Assembly: GCF_000012325.1 (NCBI RefSeq)
Contig: NC_003910.7
Coordinates: 4,712,001 to 4,776,000 of the forward strand
DNA from: Colwellia psychrerythraea 34H
GTDB lineage: Bacteria > Pseudomonadota > Gammaproteobacteria > Enterobacterales > Alteromonadaceae
Direction of reading: 5' to 3'
DNA: 64,000 nucleotides
Shown here: one piece after another, positions 26,839 through 38,353 of the stretch
How positions within the stretch are numbered: the first letter of the stretch is position 1
Layout: each line of letters begins with the position of its first letter
The notes under the pieces: generated by a model
Seen by the model: only the letters and a program-made list of their open reading frames with translations
Database searches by the model: none
What the model was told of the DNA's origin: nothing
Position numbers and translations under genes: made by a program

Positions 26839-27900
26839 ATGTCATTGTCAAACCCTAGCCAAATATTGTTACGTAATAGTGAATTACTTGTAGCTAAAGT
26901 TCCTTTATTTATTAACTTACCTGAAGATGGTTTCATTGAGGCTTATACAGAGATTCATAAACCAGACACTATCCATTGCTTTAATACAAATTTCATTGAT
27001 TATCAGGCAATTACCAAAAAGCATTGCAGTCCAACAAAGACTAAAAATGTTAAGGCAACTTTTGCCAGCACATATCAAACAACAAGCTGTCATGATCTTG
27101 TGATAATAGCGTTTCCTAAAAGTAAAGCTGAACTCAACTTCACGCTTGCTATGATTACTCATTGCATAAATGATGAAACAAAAATAATACTGGTTGGCGA
27201 GAAAAAAGGCGGTATACAGTCTGCAGCTAAATTAACTCAACATATATTTTCTTGTTGTCAAAAAGTCGATGCTGCACGCCATTGTCTGCTTTTTGTTGGT
27301 CTATTTCAGCCAGAAAGGTTATCAGATGTTTTCAACCTGCAAGATTGGTTCAAAAAATACCAAATTACTGTAGAAGGTATTGAGCTAACAATAGCTTCTT
27401 TACCGGGTGTTTTTAGTCAGCAAAAGCTTGATGTTGGTACCGCATTATTACTAAGTAATTTACCGAGTAAAATGACAGGAAAAGTACTCGATTTTGGTTG
27501 TGGTGCAGGAGTAATCAGTTGCTTTATTGGCAAGAAATTTAGCGGTACAAACTTATCTCTATTAGATGTTAGCGCTTTGGCATTAACCTCAGCACAAGAG
27601 AGTTTAGCTTTAAACGGTCTATCGGGTAATGTATTCCCATCAAATAGCTTATCGGATGTTAACGAACACTATCAACACGTTGTTTCAAACCCTCCATTTC
27701 ATCAAGGTGTTAAAACGCACTACCAAGCCAGTGAAGACTTTTTAGCCGGAATAAATAAAAAACTTAACAAACAAGGTAACATTACGATAGTAGCCAACAG
27801 TTTTTTACGTTATCAACCGATCATGGAAACACACATTGGTAATACTCGCGTGATAACAAAAGACAAAGGGTTTACTATTTACCGAGCTCAGCTATCATAA
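26839..27900 (+). CDS. rsmC: 16S rRNA (guanine(1207)-N(2))-methyltransferase RsmC
   Basis: This 353-residue protein has the usual two-domain RsmC layout. The N-terminal half is a catalytically dead methyltransferase-like domain (starting MSLSNPSQILLRNSELL). The C-terminal half has the SAM-binding motif VLDFGCGAGVIS and the amino-methyltransferase motif VSNPPFHQGVKTHY. It methylates N2 of G1207 in the small ribosomal subunit. The ATG at 26839 was chosen because it aligns with the family start; a GTG at 26827 is also in frame. No ribosome site is evident. The sensor kinase gene starts 28 nt downstream, so they may be co-transcribed. Confidence 0.92.
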   Translation: MSLSNPSQILLRNSELLVAKVPLFINLPEDGFIEAYTEIHKPDTIHCFNTNFIDYQAITKKHCSPTKTKNVKATFASTYQTTSCHDLVIIAFPKSKAELNFTLAMITHCINDETKIILVGEKKGGIQSAAKLTQHIFSCCQKVDAARHCLLFVGLFQPERLSDVFNLQDWFKKYQITVEGIELTIASLPGVFSQQKLDVGTALLLSNLPSKMTGKVLDFGCGAGVISCFIGKKFSGTNLSLLDVSALALTSAQESLALNGLSGNVFPSNSLSDVNEHYQHVVSNPPFHQGVKTHYQASEDFLAGINKKLNKQGNITIVANSFLRYQPIMETHIGNTRVITKDKGFTIYRAQLS

Positions 27901-27928
27901 AGATACAAAATATAATTTATTGGGTACC

Positions 27929-29560
27929 ATGCCACACTTAACCAACACCATATCACTGCACAGTCGCTTAGTTAAAAGTATAATGGGGTTAACCCTATTA
28001 ATAATCATCGCTGTTTCGATGAGCATTATTAATATGGTCGATGAACATGAGAATAAGACTATCGCTAGTGAAACTCGAGCATGGGCAAATATCCTCGCAA
28101 AAAATAGTCGTCAATTTCTAGAAAGTGATAATGATAATAGTCAAACAGCACTGAGCAGCGAACTTAAAAAATTAATCTCAACTCCTCTCATTAATCGTAT
28201 ACATGTGTATCGCTTGAATGAAGATAGCAGCATAGAGTATTTCAGTAGCTATAATAAAAATCATAACTTTCCAGCTATTAGCGACAAAATAGCCCATATA
28301 TCACAATTAAGTACTATCCAGTTTGAAGAAAATCATCTAGAACTTATTGTAAAAGTCAGCCAAGGTCAGCATACCTTGGGCTACTTATTTATCCAATCTA
28401 GCCTGCTTGAAAAGCAAAGTTTCATCAAAAAATTAACCTATATTATGGTTAGCTTTCTTCTCTTTTTTCTTATAATTGCGTTTGGTGTTTCGCAATGGTT
28501 ATTTAATAAAACCAATCACCCCATAGTCAAGTTAATCGAAGATGTTGGACAAATATCACAAAGTAAAAATTTCACCCTTAAATTAGCTAACCAGCCTTAC
28601 AAAGAGCTTGATATTCTGGCTAAAAACATCAATGTATTATTACTTCGCACTGATAAGCATATCACTAGAATAATTGATGAGCATCAGCATGCTTTATCTC
28701 AAAATCAAGCATTAGAGAATAGGCTTAGTGCGAGAACAGATGCATTAAAAGAATCAAATCAAGAGTTATTATCAACCTTAGAAAAACTACATGAATTTCA
28801 AGGGCAATTGGTTGAGACTGAAAAGATGGCTTCACTCGGTGACATGGTTGCCGGCATCGCACATGAAGTAAATACCCCTATTGGTTTAGGTGTTACTGCT
28901 TCAAGTTTGTTAGCAGATAAGCTAAACGAAATTAAAGCTTCTTTTGAAGATAAAACCTTAAAATCTAGCCAATTAAAGAAATTCTTAACTGATGGTGTTG
29001 AAAATGTCTCGATAATATTTCGCAATTTAGAACGCGCAGCAAAATTAATATCGAGCTTTAAAAAGGTTGCTGTTGACCAATCTAGTGCTGAGAGTTCTAC
29101 TTTCAATGTTCATGATTTACTCGATGAAGTATTGCTAACACTTTCAGCTAAACTGATGTCTACTAATGTAACTGTCTCAGTAATCTGTCCAGAAGATCTC
29201 AACATAAAGAGTAAACCAGGACCCATCAATCAGATATTAATAAATCTGATCCTAAATTCAATTTATCATGCCTTTGAAGGACTTGAACAAGGTACGATAA
29301 CGATAAACGTTATGAACCTTAGTGATCAATTGCATATTAATTATAGTGACGATGGTCTTGGTATTGATGATTCGGTGAAGGCAAAAATTTTTGATCCCTT
29401 TACAACCACCAAACGCGGCAGTGGTGGTAGTGGTTTAGGTATGCATTTAGTTTACAATTTAGTTACTCAAGCGCTAGATGGTCATATAGTTCTTGATAAT
29501 GAACCAGAGCATGGTGTGTGTTTTGATATCACTTTTCCGGTAGAATTAGCAGCAACTTAA
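27929..29560 (+). CDS. Membrane sensor histidine kinase
   Basis: This 543-residue kinase has TM1 at about 16-37 and TM2 at about 170-190, enclosing a periplasmic sensor of about 130 residues. A HAMP-like linker and a coiled coil (about 200-300) follow. The dimerisation helix contains His312 in GIAHEVNTPIG, the form seen in DctB-like and related kinases. The HATPase domain has NLILNSIYHAFEG, DDGLGI and FTTTKRGSGGSGLGMHLVYN. It begins 28 nt after rsmC; an earlier TTG at 27920 is possible. arcA lies 136 nt downstream with its own upstream box, so pairing with ArcA is uncertain. The signal is unknown. Confidence 0.88.
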   Translation: MPHLTNTISLHSRLVKSIMGLTLLIIIAVSMSIINMVDEHENKTIASETRAWANILAKNSRQFLESDNDNSQTALSSELKKLISTPLINRIHVYRLNEDSSIEYFSSYNKNHNFPAISDKIAHISQLSTIQFEENHLELIVKVSQGQHTLGYLFIQSSLLEKQSFIKKLTYIMVSFLLFFLIIAFGVSQWLFNKTNHPIVKLIEDVGQISQSKNFTLKLANQPYKELDILAKNINVLLLRTDKHITRIIDEHQHALSQNQALENRLSARTDALKESNQELLSTLEKLHEFQGQLVETEKMASLGDMVAGIAHEVNTPIGLGVTASSLLADKLNEIKASFEDKTLKSSQLKKFLTDGVENVSIIFRNLERAAKLISSFKKVAVDQSSAESSTFNVHDLLDEVLLTLSAKLMSTNVTVSVICPEDLNIKSKPGPINQILINLILNSIYHAFEGLEQGTITINVMNLSDQLHINYSDDGLGIDDSVKAKIFDPFTTTKRGSGGSGLGMHLVYNLVTQALDGHIVLDNEPEHGVCFDITFPVELAAT

Positions 29561-29610
29561 TGAAATAATGGTCTTAAAAATTGTTTTTTCAATTTCACGT
29601 GACTAATATA

Positions 29611-29625
29611 GTTAAATAAATGTAA
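29611..29625 (+). promoter_or_regulatory. ArcA-box-like site upstream of arcA
   Basis: GTTAAATAAATGTAA matches 13 of 15 positions of the E. coli ArcA consensus as I recall it (GTTAATTAAATGTTA), 72 nt before the arcA start. The region is AT-rich, so chance matches are not negligible. Autoregulation of arcA would be plausible. Confidence 0.45.
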
Positions 29626-29696
29626 ACATATTACAAATAGTTCACTCATTATAATAATAATTTCAATCACCATTTAAATATTAGGTAAATTCCAAC

Positions 29697-30398
29697 ATGC
29701 AGACTTATCAAATCTTAGTTGTCGAAGATGAAGACGTCACCCGCTTTAACTTACGCAACTTATTTGAAGCAGAAGGTTACGTTGTTTTCGAAGCTGTTGA
29801 TGGTAATAGCATGGCTGAGCAGCTCAGACTTCATACCATCAACCTCGTCATTATGGATATTAATTTACCTGGCAAAAATGGCTTGCTATTAGCACGTGAA
29901 TTAACAGCAAATAAAGACTTAGGGTTAATTTTCCTTACAGGTAGAGATAGCGATATTGATAAAATCCTTGGTTTAGAGATTGGCGCAGATGATTATTTGA
30001 CCAAACCTTTTAATCCACGCGAGTTGACTATCAGAGCTCGAAATATTTTAAGTCGCATAGGTCAAACGAGTACTGAAGCCGAACAAAGCATAGTAAGCTT
30101 CAATCAATGGACTTTAGATGGTAATTCTCGTCAAATGACCAGCCCAGAAGGTGAAGTCATTGCTATTCCTCGCGGTGAATTTCGTGCATTAAGTTTACTT
30201 ATAAAAAATGCAGGTAAAATAATTTCACGCCAAGAATTAATTAAAGAGATGACAGGTAGAGATTTACGTTCTAATGATCGTACCGTCGATGTCACCATAA
30301 GGCGCCTTCGTAAGCACTTTGAATTGAACCAAGAAACTCCAGAGCTTATTAATACCATTCATGGTGAAGGTTATCGTTTTGTCGGTATACTAGATTAA
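29697..30398 (+). CDS. arcA: Aerobic respiration response regulator ArcA
   Basis: This 233-residue OmpR-family regulator is close to E. coli Arc[32 protein letters not shown] (phospho-acceptor Asp54), [23 protein letters not shown] and [15 protein letters not shown]. The winged helix ends [12 protein letters not shown]...[11 protein letters not shown]. ArcA controls the switch between aerobic and anaerobic respiration. The kinase just upstream is not ArcB-like. As in Shewanella, the phosphate probably comes from an ArcS-type hybrid kinase through HptA, and both are in this window (HptA converges with arcA at 30469; the kinase is at 51127). A terminator follows at 30412. Confidence 0.95.
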   Translation: MQTYQILVVEDEDVTRFNLRNLFEAEGYVVFEAVDGNSMAEQLRLHTINLVIMDINLPGKNGLLLARELTANKDLGLIFLTGRDSDIDKILGLEIGADDYLTKPFNPRELTIRARNILSRIGQTSTEAEQSIVSFNQWTLDGNSRQMTSPEGEVIAIPRGEFRALSLLIKNAGKIISRQELIKEMTGRDLRSNDRTVDVTIRRLRKHFELNQETPELINTIHGEGYRFVGILD

Positions 30399-30411
30399 GT
30401 TATAATATATT

Positions 30412-30436
30412 AGCAGCCCTCTCTTGGGCTGCTTTA
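30412..30436. terminator. Terminator between arcA and hptA
   Basis: AGCAGCCC (30412-30419) pairs with GGGCTGCT (30426-30433) around six bases, followed by TTATT. It lies between the convergent arcA and hptA genes. Confidence 0.85.
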
Positions 30437-30468
30437 TTAGTTGAATCAAATAAAAATGTAATTACAGC

Positions 30469-30825
30469 TTAGATAGTTTCCAACCAGTTTTTAAAAGCAA
30501 ATACTGCTTGATCATTCAATAACCTCAACTCTTTTAACAATACCGATTTTTTCTCTTTTGACACCTCAGCTTTTTCTATTAACTTCAATTGTCCATGTAA
30601 TTGGTACATACCAACACTTGCTGCAGCGCCTTTCATTTTATGGCAATGATTTTGCCAGCCAGAAAGTGAATCATTGAGTTGTGCATTTTCAATATCGTTA
30701 AGGTAAATCTCAACTTGCTGGCAATATAAAGCAAACATCTGCTCAACAATGACTTTACCTAAACTGTCTAAATAACCTTGAAGTAACTCCAGATCTAAAT
30801 CAGGATTCGATTGTTTAGTTTCCAC
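30469..30825 (-). CDS. hptA: Histidine phosphotransfer protein HptA
   Basis: This is a single Hpt four-helix bundle of about 118 residues with the phospho-accepting His in NHCHKMKGAAASVGM (near residue 62). No other domain is present. In Shewanella, HptA is the stand-alone phosphotransferase that replaces the missing Hpt domain of ArcB and passes phosphate from ArcS to ArcA. The location next to arcA supports that role. The start was put at the GTG at 30825, which has AAGG seven bases upstream; another GTG at 30831 is too close to that site. Confidence 0.85.
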   Translation of the reverse strand: METKQSNPDLDLELLQGYLDSLGKVIVEQMFALYCQQVEIYLNDIENAQLNDSLSGWQNHCHKMKGAAASVGMYQLHGQLKLIEKAEVSKEKKSVLLKELRLLNDQAVFAFKNWLETI

Positions 30826-31072
30826 AAACACGCCTTTTTCTGTAAGGAATATAGGATGCTTCTATATTACCGCAGTAATAAAAATCAGACAAACATATTG
30901 AAACTTATGAAAAAACATATCATATAGCTATATTTTTTATCTCTTGTGCAACAACAGTAATGATTACCATTAAAAAATAAGCTAGAATGTGCGCCCTTAG
31001 ATCTACTCTTCGTCCTTATCTCAAGAAGAACTCGAAGATTAGTTAGTAACTATCGTTTAAAGTGGAGTCGAA

Positions 31073-31999
31073 ATGACGACATCAATGCCAGATATCGCCA
31101 ACCATACAACAGCTCAAACCGAAGGTACACTTGACTGGGTCGGCATGAGTAACATTGAAATGCCTATTATGGTTGCCTCAAAAGGTGAAAGTGAGCGTAT
31201 GGTCTCTGCTCATATTGATGCCTTTGTGAACTTAAAAGATGCACAAGCTAAAGGCATACATATGTCGCGTCTTTATCTACTTATCGATGAATTATCTACA
31301 AGTAATATACTTAACTATCAAAGTTTAGTGAGTTTGCTTGATGGATTTATTAGTAGTCACCAAGAATTAAGTGACCAAGCTAAAGTACAATTTTGCTTTG
31401 ATTATCATTTACGTAGAAAATCATTAATCAGTGGTAAAGAAGGTTGGAAAGCTTACCCGGTAACGCTAACAGGAAACCTAAATCAAGGTAAACTCACTAT
31501 CGAGCTAACTATTGATGTACCTTATTCTTCAACTTGTCCATGCTCTGCGGCCCTTGCAAGGCAGTTGATACAAAAAGCTTTTCAAGATAAGTTTGCTCAA
31601 CAAAGCGAACTGGCATTAACTGATGTTCATGATTGGTTAGGCACAACAGAAGGAATCGTAGCAACTCCTCATTCTCAACGTTCTGTTGCCGAAGTAAAAG
31701 TAAAACTAAATTCTAGTATTAATGACTTTCCTATTACCGAGATAGTTGACCTGGTTGAAAACTCTCTAAAAACACCGGTACAAGCTGCAGTCAAACGCGA
31801 AGATGAGCAAGAGTTTGCTCGCCTAAATGGTCAAAACTTAATGTTTTGTGAAGATGCTGCTCGTCGTTTACAGCATAGTCTGAATCAAACAGATCAATTT
31901 GATGACTTCTGGTTACGGATAAATCATTTAGAGTCTCTTCATGCCCATGACGCTGTTAGTGTAACGACCAAGGGTATCAAGGATGGCTATCAGCCATAG
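31073..31999 (+). CDS. folE2: GTP cyclohydrolase I type 2 (FolE2)
   Basis: This 308-residue FolE2-type (COG1469) enzyme converts GTP to dihydroneopterin triphosphate, the first step to tetrahydrofolate and to queuosine-type bases. The conserved [15 protein letters not shown] segment has the metal-binding cysteine near 155-157; HMSRLY, GWKAYPV, and [21 protein letters not shown] are also family-typical. FolE2 works with metals other than zinc and is often induced when zinc is scarce. No Zur box could be found upstream here. GGAG lies five bases before the ATG. The gene is single and ends at a strong terminator. Confidence 0.95.
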   Translation: MTTSMPDIANHTTAQTEGTLDWVGMSNIEMPIMVASKGESERMVSAHIDAFVNLKDAQAKGIHMSRLYLLIDELSTSNILNYQSLVSLLDGFISSHQELSDQAKVQFCFDYHLRRKSLISGKEGWKAYPVTLTGNLNQGKLTIELTIDVPYSSTCPCSAALARQLIQKAFQDKFAQQSELALTDVHDWLGTTEGIVATPHSQRSVAEVKVKLNSSINDFPITEIVDLVENSLKTPVQAAVKREDEQEFARLNGQNLMFCEDAARRLQHSLNQTDQFDDFWLRINHLESLHAHDAVSVTTKGIKDGYQP

Positions 32000-32027
32000 C
32001 GATAACTAAGCTCTATTATAAAACTTA

Positions 32028-32059
32028 AAGCCAATAGTGAAATCACTATTGGCTTTTTT
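32028..32059 (+). terminator. folE2 terminator
   Basis: AAGCCAATAGTGA pairs with TCACTATTGGCTT around AA, followed by TTTT. It is a near-perfect intrinsic terminator. Confidence 0.92.
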
Positions 32060-32178
32060 GTGTCACTTATTTAACTGTTAGCAGAACATCAACTTCAGAA
32101 GTCACTTAGACAGAATCTCCTTTTGCTATATCACACGCCTATAAACGATGTTTATTTCATTATTTTTTGCACGATAAA

Positions 32179-32243
32179 GATATAAGCACTTATCAAAAAT
32201 AACAATCACAGCAAAAACAATCTGTTGATATAAGCACTTTTCA
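32179..32243. repeat. Pair of 17-nt direct repeats upstream of gltB
   Basis: GATATAAGCACTTATCA (32179-32195) and GATATAAGCACTTTTCA (32227-32243) differ at one base and lie 48 nt apart, start to start, on the same helical face. They look like binding sites for an activator or repressor of gltBD. Confidence 0.5.
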
Positions 32244-32367
32244 TTATTCAATTAATACTCAGTACAGCCGTCAAGATGACTGACGAGCAAAAGCTCTATT
32301 TAAATTGACCTTTACCAAAGAACTGGGTAGTGTTGATAGTTCCACTTACTTAAAAAGAGGTGTATTT

Positions 32368-32430
32368 ATGCATTTTTTCCATGCCTTTATTCTTTTTACC
32401 TGTCCTGTAAGTAAGTTGGTTTATTATTAG
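32368..32430 (+). CDS. Candidate leader peptide before gltB (20 aa)
   Basis: ATG at 32368 has AGAGGTG at the right distance and opens a 20-codon frame (MHFFHAFILFTC then PVSKLVYY) ending with TAG at 32428. The stop codon is the start of TAGGAG, the gltB ribosome site, and gltB begins 9 nt later. Translation of this ORF would therefore couple to, or occlude, gltB initiation. It contains no run of Glu or Gln codons, so classical amino-acid attenuation is not obvious. It could also be chance. Confidence 0.45.
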   Translation: MHFFHAFILFTCPVSKLVYY

Positions 32431-32439
32431 GAGAAAAAT

Positions 32440-35400
32440 ATGCAACTTTATGATCATAGCGTCCAAAAGGACAACTGTGGTTTTGGTCTAATTGCCCATC
32501 AACAGGGTGAAACCAGTCACAAACTAATTAAGACCGCTATTTCCGCTTTAGATCGTATGCAACATCGTGGTGGTATCGCCAGCGATGGTAAAACAGGTGA
32601 CGGTTGTGGCCTATTATTGCAAAAACCAGACAGTTTTTTTCGCGCCGTAGCCGCCGACAATAAATGGAAGCTAGGTAAAAAATATGCTGTCGGCATGATT
32701 TTCCTAAGCCCTGATCCCGTTGAAGCTGCACTTTCTAAAAAAGTATTAGAAGAAGAGTTAGCAAATGAATGCTTAACATTAATAGGCTGGCGCACTGTAC
32801 CTATCGACACATCGGTATTAGGTGAAATTGCGATAGGCAATTTACCAACGATAGAACAAGTCTTTGTTGATGCTCCTCCAGGATGGAGAAACCTAGAGTT
32901 AGAGCGACGTTTATATATGGCGCGTCGTCGCGCTGAAAAGCGTATTACCGACGAAAAATTTTATGTTGCCAGTTTGTCTTGTCTAGTAACAATCTACAAA
33001 GGGCTAATGATGCCTGTAGATTTACCTAATTTTTATTTAGATTTAGCTGATATTCGCATGCAAAGTGCTATCTGTGTATTCCATCAGCGCTTTTCAACCA
33101 ATACCTCGCCACAATGGCATTTAGCACAACCTTTCCGCTATCTAGCGCACAATGGTGAAATCAACACCATTAACGGTAACCGTCAATGGAGTCGGGCGAG
33201 AACTCACCGCTTTAAATCACCATTATTGCCTGACTTACAAGATGCTGCTCCTTTTGTTGGCCAGACAGGCTCCGATTCATCATCTTTAGATAACATGCTT
33301 GAACTCTTTTTAGCTGGTGGTATGGATTTATACCGTGCAATGCGCTTATTGATGCCGCCTGCATGGCAAAACAGTCCGTTAATGGATGATGATTTACGTG
33401 CCTTCTATGAATTCAACTCTATGCACATGGAACCATGGGATGGCCCCGCTGGCGTAGTAATGACTAACGGCCGCCATGTTGCCTGTAACCTTGATAGAAA
33501 CGGTTTACGCCCTGCTCGTTATGTTATTACTCGTAATGGTTTTATTACCCTCGCTTCAGAAGTAGGTATTTGGGATTACGGTGAAGATGAAGTGGTGGAA
33601 AAAGGCCGTGTTGGCCCTGGTGAAATGCTCGCCATTGATACCTACACAGGTAAAATATCTCATTCAGCCGATATTGATAATAATTTAAAGGAACGTCACC
33701 CTTATAGAGAGTGGTTAACTAAAAATATTCGCCGACTAGTCCCCTTTGATCAACTTGAAGCTAACTTGATTGGTCAACGTGTATTTACTGATGCAGAGAT
33801 GAATCAGTACCACAAAATGTTCAATTACAGCTATGAAGAAATTCAGCAAGTCATTCGAACATTAGCCGAAAATGGCCAAGAAGCGACGGGTTCTATGGGT
33901 GATGATACTCCTATGGCAGTATTATCGAGTCAAACGCGTACTTTATATGACTATTTCCGTCAGCAATTCGCGCAAGTAACAAACCCGCCAATAGACCCTT
34001 TACGTGAACGTTATGTGATGTCACTAGGTACCTGCATTGGTCGTGAACATAATGTATTTAACGAAACGTCGGGTCATGCCGATCGCATGTTGTTTTCAAC
34101 GCCAGTGCTTATGTATACCGGCTTGAAACAATTACGAGATTTAGATCCTGAGCATTATCGCTCAGATACATTAACGCTAAGTTTTGATGCAAAAGAAGGT
34201 TTAGAAGCCGCTATTAGACGCTTGTGTAATGAAGCAGAAACACTTGTTCGCGATAGCAGCACTGTTATTTTGGTGTTATCAGATAGAAATATCCAACCAG
34301 GTTTACTCGTTATTCCTGCGGCAATGGCTGTCGGCGCGGTACAGAAACGTTTAGTTGATCAACAGTTACGTTGCGACTCTAATATTATTGTAGAAACGGG
34401 TTCAGTGCGTGACTCGCATCAGTATGCGGTATTACTTGGCTTAGGTGCTACCGCTATATATCCTTATTTAGCGTTTGAAACGATTGAGCAATTAGTTGAA
34501 CAAAAGCAAATAGATTTATCAGCCCGTGATGCCATCGTTAATTATCGAGAAGGTATCAATAAAGGGCTATTGAAAATACTCTCTAAAATGGGTATTTCAA
34601 CCATTGCCAGTTACCGCTGTGCCGGATTATTTGAAGTTATCGGCTTAAATGAAGATATTATGGAGCTTTGTTTTAGTGACTTACCAAGTCGCATTAAAGG
34701 AGCTGATTTCAGTGATATTCAACAAGATGCAGCTAACCTTGCACGCAAAGCATTTTTACCTCATCAAAAAGTTAATCATGGCGGTTTATTAAAGTACGTT
34801 CATGGTGGTGAGTACCATGCCTTTAATCCTAATGTGGTTAATTATTTACAACGTGCAGTGCAAAACGGTGATTATAATGATTATCGTACTTTCGCCGATG
34901 AAGTTAATCAGCGCCCAGTAGCCACCCTGCGAGATTTATTAAAACTTAGGGATGACTGCGAGCCGATTGAACTTGACCAAGTAGAGTCTGAAGGAGAAAT
35001 GTTCAAACGTTTCGATAGCGCCGCCATGTCAATTGGTGCGCTTAGCCCTGAAGCACATGAAGCACTGGCTATTGCCATGAACCGTTTAGGTGGTTTTTCA
35101 AATTCTGGTGAAGGTGGTGAAGATGAGCGTCGTTTTGGTACCGTTAAAAATTCTCGTATTAAACAAATTGCCTCAGGGCGCTTTGGCGTAACCCCACACT
35201 ACTTAGTCAATGCAGATGTCTTACAAATTAAAGTAGCGCAAGGGGCAAAACCTGGTGAAGGTGGGCAGTTGCCTGGTGATAAAGTATCGCCATTAATTGC
35301 TAAATTACGTTACTCAGTACCTGGTGTTACCTTAATTTCTCCGCCACCGCATCATGACATTTATTCTATTGAAGATTTAGCTCAGCTTATTTTTGACTTA

Positions 35401-36900
35401 AAACAAGTGAATCCAAAAGCGGTTATATCAGTGAAATTGGTCTCTGGACCAGGCGTTGGTACCATTGCGTCGGGTGTTGCTAAAGCGTATGCCGATTTTA
35501 TTACCATCTCAGGTTACGACGGTGGTACTGCCGCCAGCCCACTTAGTTCAGTAAAATATGCAGGTTGTCCTTGGGAACTAGGTTTAGCAGAAGCTCATCA
35601 GTCATTGGTAACCAATGGTTTGCGCCATAAAGTGCGTCTACAAGTTGACGGTGGTTTAAAAACCGGTGTTGATATTGTTAAAGCGGCTATTTTAGGCGCT
35701 GAAAGCTTCGGCTTTGGTACTGCACCTATGGTAGCACTAGGCTGTAAATTTCTCCGTATATGTCACCTAAATAACTGTGCTACTGGCGTTGCAACGCAAG
35801 ATGAGGTTTTACGCGAGCAGTTCTTTAAAGGCTTACCTGATCAAGTAATGAATTATTTTAAATTTATTGCCCGTGAAGTACGTGAAATTCTTGCCGGTCT
35901 TGGTGTAAAAAGTTTAACTGAGATCATAGGCAGAACTGACTTATTAATACAGATTGATGGACTTACGTCTAAACAAAGTAAATTAGATTTATCACCGATA
36001 ATCGCACCTGTTGTTGCCGGTGAAAATACGGCACTTCATCAGACAGAAGAAAACACTGCATTTGATAAAGGTCAGTTAAATCAGAAAATTTTAGCTGCCA
36101 CCAGTGATTCGGTGTCTCATAGTAAAGGCGGTGAATATCGTTTTACTATTCAAAATACTGACCGCTCTGTTGGAGCAACCTTATCCGGTGAAATTGCTCG
36201 TCATCATGGCGATCAAGGAATGGCGTCTTCTCCGATTACAATACATCTATCAGGTACTGCAGGACAAAGTTTTGGTGTTTGGAATGCTGGTGGTTTGAAC
36301 ATGATTTTAACCGGTGATGCCAACGATTATGTCGGTAAAGGTATGGCGGGAGGTAAACTCACGATCAAGCCCCCTGTTGGTGTTGAATACGCTAGCCATA
36401 AAACGATGATTATGGGCAATACTTGTCTATATGGTGCTACTGGCGGGGTGTTATTCTCTTCAGGTCGTGCTGGTGAACGTTTTGCTGTACGAAATTCAGG
36501 TTGTCATGCAGTTGTCGAAGGCACTGGTGATCATGCCTGTGAATATATGACTGGCGGTATAGTTACTATACTAGGAGATACAGGTGTTAACTTTGGTGCA
36601 GGAATGACCGGCGGTTTCGCATACATATTAGATGAAACAGGTGACTTAGATGTTCGTCTGAACAAAGAATCTATTGAAATGTTGGCTATTGAAGATTTAA
36701 CCATTCACCAAGAACATTTACGTGGCATCATCAATCAACATTTTGAAGAAACGGGTAGCTTGCGCGCTCATGAAATGCTTCATGACTTTGATCGATATGC
36801 ACCCTTATTTAAACTGATTAAACCGACAGCTACCGATGTAAAGACCTTATTAGGTCACCGTAGTCGTTCAAGTGCTGAACTTCGTGTCCAAGCACAATAA
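32440..36900 (+). CDS. gltB: Glutamate synthase (NADPH) large subunit
   Basis: This 1486-residue protein has the family's full length. Together with GltD it makes two glutamates from glutamine and 2-oxoglutarate. The N-terminal Ntn amidotransferase domain starts at Cys13 (DNCGFGLIAH) after propeptide removal. A central domain follows, then the FMN-binding synthase barrel (about 800-1190) with GEGGEDERRFG, GGQLPGDKVSP and SGYDGGTAASP. The 3Fe-4S cysteines are in CHLNNCATGVATQ, and the C-terminal beta-helix (GXXGXXXG repeats) covers about 1230-1450. AGGAG lies seven bases before the ATG. It forms an operon with gltD, 25 nt downstream, and is the centre of ammonium assimilation. Confidence 0.97.
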   Translation: MQLYDHSVQKDNCGFGLIAHQQGETSHKLIKTAISALDRMQHRGGIASDGKTGDGCGLLLQKPDSFFRAVAADNKWKLGKKYAVGMIFLSPDPVEAALSKKVLEEELANECLTLIGWRTVPIDTSVLGEIAIGNLPTIEQVFVDAPPGWRNLELERRLYMARRRAEKRITDEKFYVASLSCLVTIYKGLMMPVDLPNFYLDLADIRMQSAICVFHQRFSTNTSPQWHLAQPFRYLAHNGEINTINGNRQWSRARTHRFKSPLLPDLQDAAPFVGQTGSDSSSLDNMLELFLAGGMDLYRAMRLLMPPAWQNSPLMDDDLRAFYEFNSMHMEPWDGPAGVVMTNGRHVACNLDRNGLRPARYVITRNGFITLASEVGIWDYGEDEVVEKGRVGPGEMLAIDTYTGKISHSADIDNNLKERHPYREWLTKNIRRLVPFDQLEANLIGQRVFTDAEMNQYHKMFNYSYEEIQQVIRTLAENGQEATGSMGDDTPMAVLSSQTRTLYDYFRQQFAQVTNPPIDPLRERYVMSLGTCIGREHNVFNETSGHADRMLFSTPVLMYTGLKQLRDLDPEHYRSDTLTLSFDAKEGLEAAIRRLCNEAETLVRDSSTVILVLSDRNIQPGLLVIPAAMAVGAVQKRLVDQQLRCDSNIIVETGSVRDSHQYAVLLGLGATAIYPYLAFETIEQLVEQKQIDLSARDAIVNYREGINKGLLKILSKMGISTIASYRCAGLFEVIGLNEDIMELCFSDLPSRIKGADFSDIQQDAANLARKAFLPHQKVNHGGLLKYVHGGEYHAFNPNVVNYLQRAVQNGDYNDYRTFADEVNQRPVATLRDLLKLRDDCEPIELDQVESEGEMFKRFDSAAMSIGALSPEAHEALAIAMNRLGGFSNSGEGGEDERRFGTVKNSRIKQIASGRFGVTPHYLVNADVLQIKVAQGAKPGEGGQLPGDKVSPLIAKLRYSVPGVTLISPPPHHDIYSIEDLAQLIFDLKQVNPKAVISVKLVSGPGVGTIASGVAKAYADFITISGYDGGTAASPLSSVKYAGCPWELGLAEAHQSLVTNGLRHKVRLQVDGGLKTGVDIVKAAILGAESFGFGTAPMVALGCKFLRICHLNNCATGVATQDEVLREQFFKGLPDQVMNYFKFIAREVREILAGLGVKSLTEIIGRTDLLIQIDGLTSKQSKLDLSPIIAPVVAGENTALHQTEENTAFDKGQLNQKILAATSDSVSHSKGGEYRFTIQNTDRSVGATLSGEIARHHGDQGMASSPITIHLSGTAGQSFGVWNAGGLNMILTGDANDYVGKGMAGGKLTIKPPVGVEYASHKTMIMGNTCLYGATGGVLFSSGRAGERFAVRNSGCHAVVEGTGDHACEYMTGGIVTILGDTGVNFGAGMTGGFAYILDETGDLDVRLNKESIEMLAIEDLTIHQEHLRGIINQHFEETGSLRAHEMLHDFDRYAPLFKLIKPTATDVKTLLGHRSRSSAELRVQAQ

Positions 36901-36922
36901 TTGGTAAGAATTGAGGATTTAA

Positions 36923-38353
<1,431 letters not shown>

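Larger units (their letters stand above)
32000..32439. other. 440-nt region: folE2 terminator, gltB promoter zone and leader ORF
   Basis: After the folE2 terminator the sequence is AT-rich. It carries two near-identical 17-nt direct repeats (32179-32195 and 32227-32243, GATATAAGCACTT plus TCA) 48 nt apart, likely regulatory. A 20-codon leader ORF (32368-32430) ends inside the gltB ribosome site. No other gene is seen. Confidence 0.6.

Noticed and set aside
30832..31072. A Zur box expected before folE2
   Set aside because: Only ATTAC-type and ATAGCTAT-type palindromes are present; none fits the Zur core seen at 21315.
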